From Oscillospiraceae bacterium (GTDB lineage Bacteria > Bacillota > Clostridia > Oscillospirales > JAKOTC01): a stretch of 17,789 nucleotides of DNA. Below, one piece after another: positions 13,497-17,789 of the stretch. The DNA is taken from NCBI GenBank assembly GCA_035353335.1, contig DAOPZJ010000057.1, forward strand, positions 1-17,789, written 5' to 3'. The notes below the pieces were generated by a model, which was not told the origin of the DNA, did not search any database, and saw only the letters and a program-made list of their open reading frames with translations. Every line of letters starts with the position of its first letter. Positions within the stretch are counted from its first letter, which is position 1. The position numbers were made by a program, and so were the translations under genes.

Positions 13497-14942
13497 ATGA
13501 AAATACTAATGCTAAACCCTCCATTCTTAAATAGATATTCAAGAAGCTCTCGTAGCCCTGCAGTAACAAAAAGTGGAACAATCTACTTTCCGTTATGGCT
13601 TTCATATGCAACAGGCGTTCTCGATAAACTCGGCCATGAGATTATAATAACAGATGCACCTGCAAAATGTTATACAAAAGATGAAACCTTAAAAATAATC
13701 ACAGATTTCAATCCTTCGCTTATAATAATAGATACATCAACAGCCAGCATTAACAGTGATTTATCTTTTGCAGAGTCAATTAAAGTTGCACTTCAAAATA
13801 TAAAAATTTGTCTTGTAGGAACGCATGCGACAGCTTGTATTAATGAAATTATACCGCAAAAACCTTTTATTGATTATATTGCTCGTCATGAGTACGACTA
13901 TACTTTACCAGAACTGGCAGACGCTATTGAAGGAAAAATAAACATAACCGCTGTAAAAGGTATAAGTTATAATTCCAATGGAACTCTAATCAATAATCCC
14001 GACCGTGAATATATAGAAAACCTTGACGAGCTCCCTTTCGTAAGTGAGGTATATACGAAATATCTCGATATCAGAGACTATTTTTATGCGCATGTAAGCT
14101 ATCCGACGGTCAGTATCTTTTCGAGCCGCGGCTGCCCGTCTAAATGCTTTTACTGTATGTATTCACAAGTGATGTTCGGCAAACAATACCGCAAGCGCAG
14201 CGCAAAAAGCTTGTTTGATGAGTGTGTCTATATTACAAAGGAATTTCCAGAGGTAAAGGAAATTCTCATTGATGACGATAATTTCGCCGTTGACCAAAAA
14301 AATGTTCAGGAATTCTGCAAGCTGATGTTAGATAACAAATGTAAGCTTAAATGGGTCGTTCAGTGCAGAGTTACACTTGAATATGAAACGATGACTTTAA
14401 TGAAAAAAGCGGGATGCCGTCTTGTCGTCGTAGGTTATGAAAGTGGAAGTCAGAAGGTTCTCGATGGGATGCATAAGGGCATCACGCTTGAAATGTCGAA
14501 AAAGTTCAATGACGCGGCAAAGAAAGCCCATATACGTGTTCATGGTTGTTTCATGGTGGGCAATCCCGGCGAGACAAAGGAAACCATGATAGAAACGCTT
14601 GAATTCAGCAAAAAGCTGCGCATGGATACCGTTCAGTATTTCCCGCTTATCGTTTATCCGGGTACCGAAGCGTGGGCTTGGGCGAAGCAGAACAACTATA
14701 TTACGGCGAAGAATTACGACGAATGGCTTACCGCTGACGGCATGCATAACTGCGTTCTTTCCACGCCGGAGGTTTCGAGCAAGGAGCTTGTTGATTTCTG
14801 CAATTACGCGAGAAAAAAGTTCTATCTGCGTCCGAAGTATATATTCATGAAGCTCGGTGAGTGCCTGACGAGCAAGGACGATCTAGTGAGAACCGCGAAG
14901 TCATTTAAGACGTTTAAGAAGTATTTGTTGAAAAAGAGCTGA
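13497..14942 (+). CDS. Radical SAM enzyme with N-terminal B12-binding-like domain
   Basis: 481 residues. The N-terminal ~190 form a B12-binding-like Rossmann domain (KILMLNPPFL, YFPLWLSYATGVLDKLGHEI, VGTHAT) without a DxHxxG motif. That is normal for the class B radical SAM enzymes, which hold cobalamin without a His ligand. The radical SAM domain starts with SIFSSRGCPSKCFYC (Cys213, Cys217, Cys220: the CxxxCxxC [4Fe-4S] site). It continues with VKEILIDDDNFAVD, LVVVGYESGSQKVLD and CFMVGNPGETKETM. The enzyme uses SAM for radical chemistry, often methylation or ring rearrangement. In this setting its substrate may be a sugar, a lipid carrier or a nucleotide-sugar (inference). ATG 13497 behind AAGGAG is preferred over the adjacent TTG at 13494. 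G+C content jumps inside the gene near 14030. It is followed after 7 bases by the next gene. Confidence 0.85.
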   Translation: MKILMLNPPFLNRYSRSSRSPAVTKSGTIYFPLWLSYATGVLDKLGHEIIITDAPAKCYTKDETLKIITDFNPSLIIIDTSTASINSDLSFAESIKVALQNIKICLVGTHATACINEIIPQKPFIDYIARHEYDYTLPELADAIEGKINITAVKGISYNSNGTLINNPDREYIENLDELPFVSEVYTKYLDIRDYFYAHVSYPTVSIFSSRGCPSKCFYCMYSQVMFGKQYRKRSAKSLFDECVYITKEFPEVKEILIDDDNFAVDQKNVQEFCKLMLDNKCKLKWVVQCRVTLEYETMTLMKKAGCRLVVVGYESGSQKVLDGMHKGITLEMSKKFNDAAKKAHIRVHGCFMVGNPGETKETMIETLEFSKKLRMDTVQYFPLIVYPGTEAWAWAKQNNYITAKNYDEWLTADGMHNCVLSTPEVSSKELVDFCNYARKKFYLRPKYIFMKLGECLTSKDDLVRTAKSFKTFKKYLLKKS

Positions 14943-14949
14943 TACAGAT

Positions 14950-15972
14950 ATGATTATTGCCCTTTACATAATGTTTGCCATTTCGATTCTTGCGCCGATT
15001 TATACATATGCAATTTATCCGGTGATATTAAAGTTACTTCCGGCAAGAAAGAAGTTTTCCGTTGACGAAGCCTTTACACCGTTAGTTTCGGTCATTGTCA
15101 GAAAAGGCGGAGACGAGAACGCGACAGACTTAAAGCTGACGAATCTTGCAAAGCAGAAATATCCGTCAGATAAACTCGAAATCATAACTACTTTAATCAA
15201 CGGCGGCATATTAGAATTAAGTAAAGCTATAAACGCGGCAAATGGCGAAATAATTGTAATTTCAGATACGGAAACTGTTTACGAAAGCAATGCCGTTAAG
15301 AAGCTTGCAAAACATTTTTCGGATAAATGTATAGGGTGTGTTGTCGGACAGTTGCGGAAAGCAGACACCGGCGGCAAGGAAATCGACGGCGGCGCGTTCC
15401 GGAAGTACGAAAACTTTGTGAGAAAGCAAGAATCAAAACTTGGAGCTGTTTCCGGAGCCAATCGCGCAATATACGCTTTCCGCAAAGATATGATCAAAGT
15501 CATTCCTCAAAATATCATCGATGTTGATTTCTACATATCAACCTTCATTCTACAAGCCGGATATGACGTAATAATGGACGCCGAGGCTGTCGCATATGAA
15601 TCTGACGAAAAACCGCAGTTTGAGCGTCATGTACATGATGGGATGGGTTATTATCAGGCACTCGGTGTGTTCTGGAGATTGTTGCTTCCGCGAAAAGGCA
15701 GTTTCGTGTATGTGTCGCATCGCGTGATGAAGTGGTTGGTACCGTATAACGTTATTGCAATCTTCTGTATTGGCACTGTTCTTTCATTTCTATCTGAGGT
15801 TATATTATTATCAGCATGTGTTATTGCTTTTTCGATTGTTATTATGTATCTTTTATGTTTGACAAAAAAAACGAGGAACAGGATTTCTATATGCAGAACA
15901 TTCCTATATTTCGCAAAACTAAATCTAGCATGGTTGCTTGGAGCATATGAGTTCTGTAGAAAGAGTAAATAA
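14950..15972 (+). CDS. Degenerate GT2-like membrane glycosyltransferase
   Basis: 340 residues. It has an N-terminal membrane helix (about 2-27), a GT-A-like middle and two or three C-terminal helices (about 258-305). The later GT2 features are present: AANGEIIVISDTETVYES (metal site around Asp106), IGCVVGQLR, LGAVSGANRAIYAFRKDMI, DVDFYISTFILQAGYDV and RHVHDGMGYYQAL. The front part is worn. VSVIVRKGGDENATD replaces the usual VSVxIPAYNEE. Between KLEIITTLINGG and LSKAINAANGE about 25-30 residues carrying the nucleotide-binding DGSTD motif are missing. The frame is nevertheless intact and seven bases from its neighbour. It may be an inactive scaffold or accessory protein of the glycosyltransferase complex, or an enzyme with an altered donor site. 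Confidence 0.7.
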   Translation: MIIALYIMFAISILAPIYTYAIYPVILKLLPARKKFSVDEAFTPLVSVIVRKGGDENATDLKLTNLAKQKYPSDKLEIITTLINGGILELSKAINAANGEIIVISDTETVYESNAVKKLAKHFSDKCIGCVVGQLRKADTGGKEIDGGAFRKYENFVRKQESKLGAVSGANRAIYAFRKDMIKVIPQNIIDVDFYISTFILQAGYDVIMDAEAVAYESDEKPQFERHVHDGMGYYQALGVFWRLLLPRKGSFVYVSHRVMKWLVPYNVIAIFCIGTVLSFLSEVILLSACVIAFSIVIMYLLCLTKKTRNRISICRTFLYFAKLNLAWLLGAYEFCRKSK

Positions 15973-15986
15973 AAAGAGGGGTTATT

Positions 15987-16889
15987 ATGAAGCTTAATAC
16001 TAAATTAATTAAATTACTTTTCGGAGGAAAATGGTATATTGCGTTTAGGCATACAGGTTCAAACGAAATTTATAGTATATGTGAAACTCCTGTAAAGGAG
16101 TTCTGTGCAGATCCATTTATCATCAATGAAAATAGAGAGACCTATATATTTTGTGAACAATATCGTATCGACAAACGTAAAGGCTGCATTGGCTATTTTA
16201 GGTTTATTGATGGTTTACCTGTAACCGAAGGAATAGTAATTGAACGTCCATATCATTTGTCTTATCCATGCGTGTTTAAGTATAAAGAAAAATATTTTAT
16301 GATTCCAGAAACCGGGGAAAATAAAACAGTCGAAATATATATTGCAGATAGGTTTCCTGATAAATGGTCATTACACAAGGTTCTGTTGTCAGGGAGAGGC
16401 TATGTTGATACTACAATTGTTATTGAGAATGATTATCTCACGATGATTACGTATTATCGTGATAACGAAAGATATATTTTAGAAAAATATGCATTATCTG
16501 AAAAGCTTGACCACGCGAGTTTTATATGTAAAAAGAGATATAATGAAAATATCGGCCGAGGCGCAGGTGCAATTCTTGTTCAAAGCGACGGTGCCGTTAT
16601 TAGGCCTACTCAAAATTGCAAAAACAGTTATGGCGAAAGCATTATATTTAACAAGATAATCGGATTCGGCGATTCTTATGATGAAACGCCTGTCAGATTG
16701 ATGAAGGTCGAAGATATTAATGTTGATGAGTCTATACGCAAGAAGAATATAGTGGGTCTTCACACTTATGCATCAAATGATCAATATGAAATAATTGATT
16801 TATTTGTAAGAAGCTTTGACTGTACATATACAATCGGAAATCGCATAGCAAAAAATAAAAGAGTAAAGCAGTTGATGAGTGACAAATGA
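15987..16889 (+). CDS. GINT1-like beta-propeller glycan-processing protein
   Basis: 300 residues. The protein is built from repeated short beta blades: FCADPFIINENRETYIFCEQ, VIERPYHLSYPCVFKYKEKY, FMIPETGENKTVEIYIADRF and GYVDTTIVIENDYLTMITYY. The ADPF, YHLSYP and IPETG motifs match the N-terminal domain of glucosamine inositolphosphorylceramide transferase-like (GINT1) proteins. That five-bladed domain is related to GH43/GH32-type propellers. In bacteria it occurs in polysaccharide clusters, alone or fused to a formyltransferase or glycosyltransferase; here it stands alone. Its reaction is unknown: glycan binding or sugar transfer is possible. It has no signal peptide, so it would be cytoplasmic. 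AGAGGGG upstream supports ATG 15987. Its stop overlaps the next start (ATGA). Composition is A+T-rich. Confidence 0.75.
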   Translation: MKLNTKLIKLLFGGKWYIAFRHTGSNEIYSICETPVKEFCADPFIINENRETYIFCEQYRIDKRKGCIGYFRFIDGLPVTEGIVIERPYHLSYPCVFKYKEKYFMIPETGENKTVEIYIADRFPDKWSLHKVLLSGRGYVDTTIVIENDYLTMITYYRDNERYILEKYALSEKLDHASFICKKRYNENIGRGAGAILVQSDGAVIRPTQNCKNSYGESIIFNKIIGFGDSYDETPVRLMKVEDINVDESIRKKNIVGLHTYASNDQYEIIDLFVRSFDCTYTIGNRIAKNKRVKQLMSDK

Positions 16890-17789
16890 AAATAACTATA
16901 TTTATTCCGGGGTTGGTCTTAGGTGGAACAGAGCGGATTACATGTAATCTTGCAAACCATCTGGTAGATTGCGGTAACACAGTTGAGATACTTACCTTGT
17001 TTTCCGTAGAAAAGCCTGCTTATTTATTAAAAAAGGACGTAAACATCATTTGTCTTCTTTCGGATGATGAAAAAGAAACGAACAAAATCAAAAAAGTAAT
17101 AAAGCATGTTATTAGGTACTTTCATTTGATTAGTTACACCATGCATAGCAATACCGAACGATATCTCGTCATGTTGCCTTTACCTGTAATCATGCTACTA
17201 TCGCTTAAAAATATCACAGTTAAAGTTCCGGTTATTTTTTCAGAAAGAAGCGATCCGCATCATAGCTTTGGAGCATCAAGAATACTAAATTTTCTATCAA
17301 AATGGCTATTAAGAAAAGCGGACGGAGCAATATTTCAAACAGAATCAGCTTCATCATACTATCATGATGTTTGTAAATGCAGTCACCTTGTTATTGTTAA
17401 TCCATTGAGCGAAGCTTTAATAACAGAAGCGAAAAGAGATAAAGCAGATGATCCTGAAGAAAAAGCAATTATAACAGTTGGTCGTTTAAGTAAGGTGAAG
17501 AATCTATCGTTGATTTTAAACGCTTTTTCATCAATACATACTACTTACCCAGAATATGTATTGAAGCTAATAGGAGACGGAAACGAAAGAAAAAACCTTG
17601 AAGAATTAACGAGAAAGCTACAAATAACAGACAGTGTGATTTTTTGCGGAACATTGAATGATTACAGTGACATTTATCGAAAGGGCAACATATTTGTTCT
17701 TTGCTCTGATTATGAAGGAATGCCAAATGCCTTAATGGAAGCTATGGCGATGGGATTACCATGTGTTTCGTCCGATTGTCCGTGCGGTG
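16886..17789 (+). CDS. Family 4 glycosyltransferase (3' end cut by window edge)
   Basis: 301 codons are visible and the frame is open at the right edge. It starts with MKITIFIPGLVLGGTERITC, the GT-B N-terminal loop (GGTER) for a retaining GT4. The donor-binding C-terminal domain opens with IITVGRLSKVKNLSLILNAF, followed by LKLIGDGNERKNLEEL and IFCGTLNDYSDIYRKGNIF. The E-x7-E motif YEGMPNALMEAMAMGLP appears near the end, so the catalytic core is nearly complete and only ~50-70 C-terminal residues are missing. SERSDPHHS (about 131-139) resembles GT4 transferases that use UDP-GalNAc or UDP-Gal; this is only suggestive. It shares the ATGA stop/start overlap with the GINT1-like gene, so the two are translationally coupled. 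Confidence 0.9.
   Translation, partial: MKITIFIPGLVLGGTERITCNLANHLVDCGNTVEILTLFSVEKPAYLLKKDVNIICLLSDDEKETNKIKKVIKHVIRYFHLISYTMHSNTERYLVMLPLPVIMLLSLKNITVKVPVIFSERSDPHHSFGASRILNFLSKWLLRKADGAIFQTESASSYYHDVCKCSHLVIVNPLSEALITEAKRDKADDPEEKAIITVGRLSKVKNLSLILNAFSSIHTTYPEYVLKLIGDGNERKNLEELTRKLQITDSVIFCGTLNDYSDIYRKGNIFVLCSDYEGMPNALMEAMAMGLPCVSSDCPCG

Overview
The window looks like part of the chromosome of an anaerobic Gram-positive bacterium of the Clostridia type. It was probably assembled from short reads or a metagenome, because one junction looks artificial or rearranged. The lineage call is an inference. It rests on strong AGGAGG-like ribosome binding sites, a capsule-type regulator split into a membrane modulator and a separate tyrosine kinase, an LCP ligase, a BspA-like leucine-rich-repeat surface protein, and a UlaG-like lactonase inside a sugar operon. 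No rRNA, tRNA, CRISPR array, transposase or phage gene was seen.

Layout. (1) Positions 1-~745, minus strand: a cysteine hydrolase of the isochorismatase family, cut by the window edge, and upstream of it the C-terminal half of a flavodoxin-like protein. At ~730-750 the flavodoxin fragment runs head-to-head into a zinc-type medium-chain dehydrogenase that has lost its N-terminal half. Two genes broken at the same point indicate a rearrangement or an assembly chimera. (2) Positions ~730-6065, plus strand: a tightly packed sugar or polyol catabolic operon. It holds the truncated MDR dehydrogenase, an FGGY kinase, a mannitol-1-phosphate-dehydrogenase-like protein, a UlaG-like metallo-beta-lactamase-fold hydrolase, a second diverged mannitol-dehydrogenase-like protein and a small ribbon-helix-helix protein. 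A probable terminator follows. (3) Positions 6160-7995: a promoter, a ~215-base leader, a single gene for a membrane-anchored leucine-rich-repeat protein, and a strong terminator. (4) Positions 8068-17789: a promoter and leader hairpin, then an exopolysaccharide or capsule operon that continues off the right edge. Its order is Wzz-like modulator, BY-type tyrosine kinase, an unrecognised secreted/membrane protein, LCP ligase, PglD-like acetyltransferase, PglC-like initiating sugar transferase, GT2 glycosyltransferase, B12-binding-type radical SAM enzyme, a degenerate GT2-like membrane protein, a GINT1-like beta-propeller protein and a truncated GT4 glycosyltransferase.

How they fit together. 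The catabolic operon has the logic 'oxidise, phosphorylate, oxidise or reduce again, open a lactone', but the combination does not match any sugar route I can name. Both mannitol-dehydrogenase-like enzymes have replaced the histidine of the family's KxxxxNxxH active-site motif (by Asn in one, Ser in the other). This makes the operon the best candidate here for an undescribed pathway. In the polysaccharide operon the conserved front end handles chain length, phosphoregulation and ligation to the wall. The variable, A+T-richer and compositionally patchy back end assembles the repeat unit. The polymerase and flippase expected for such a locus are not in the window and presumably lie downstream.
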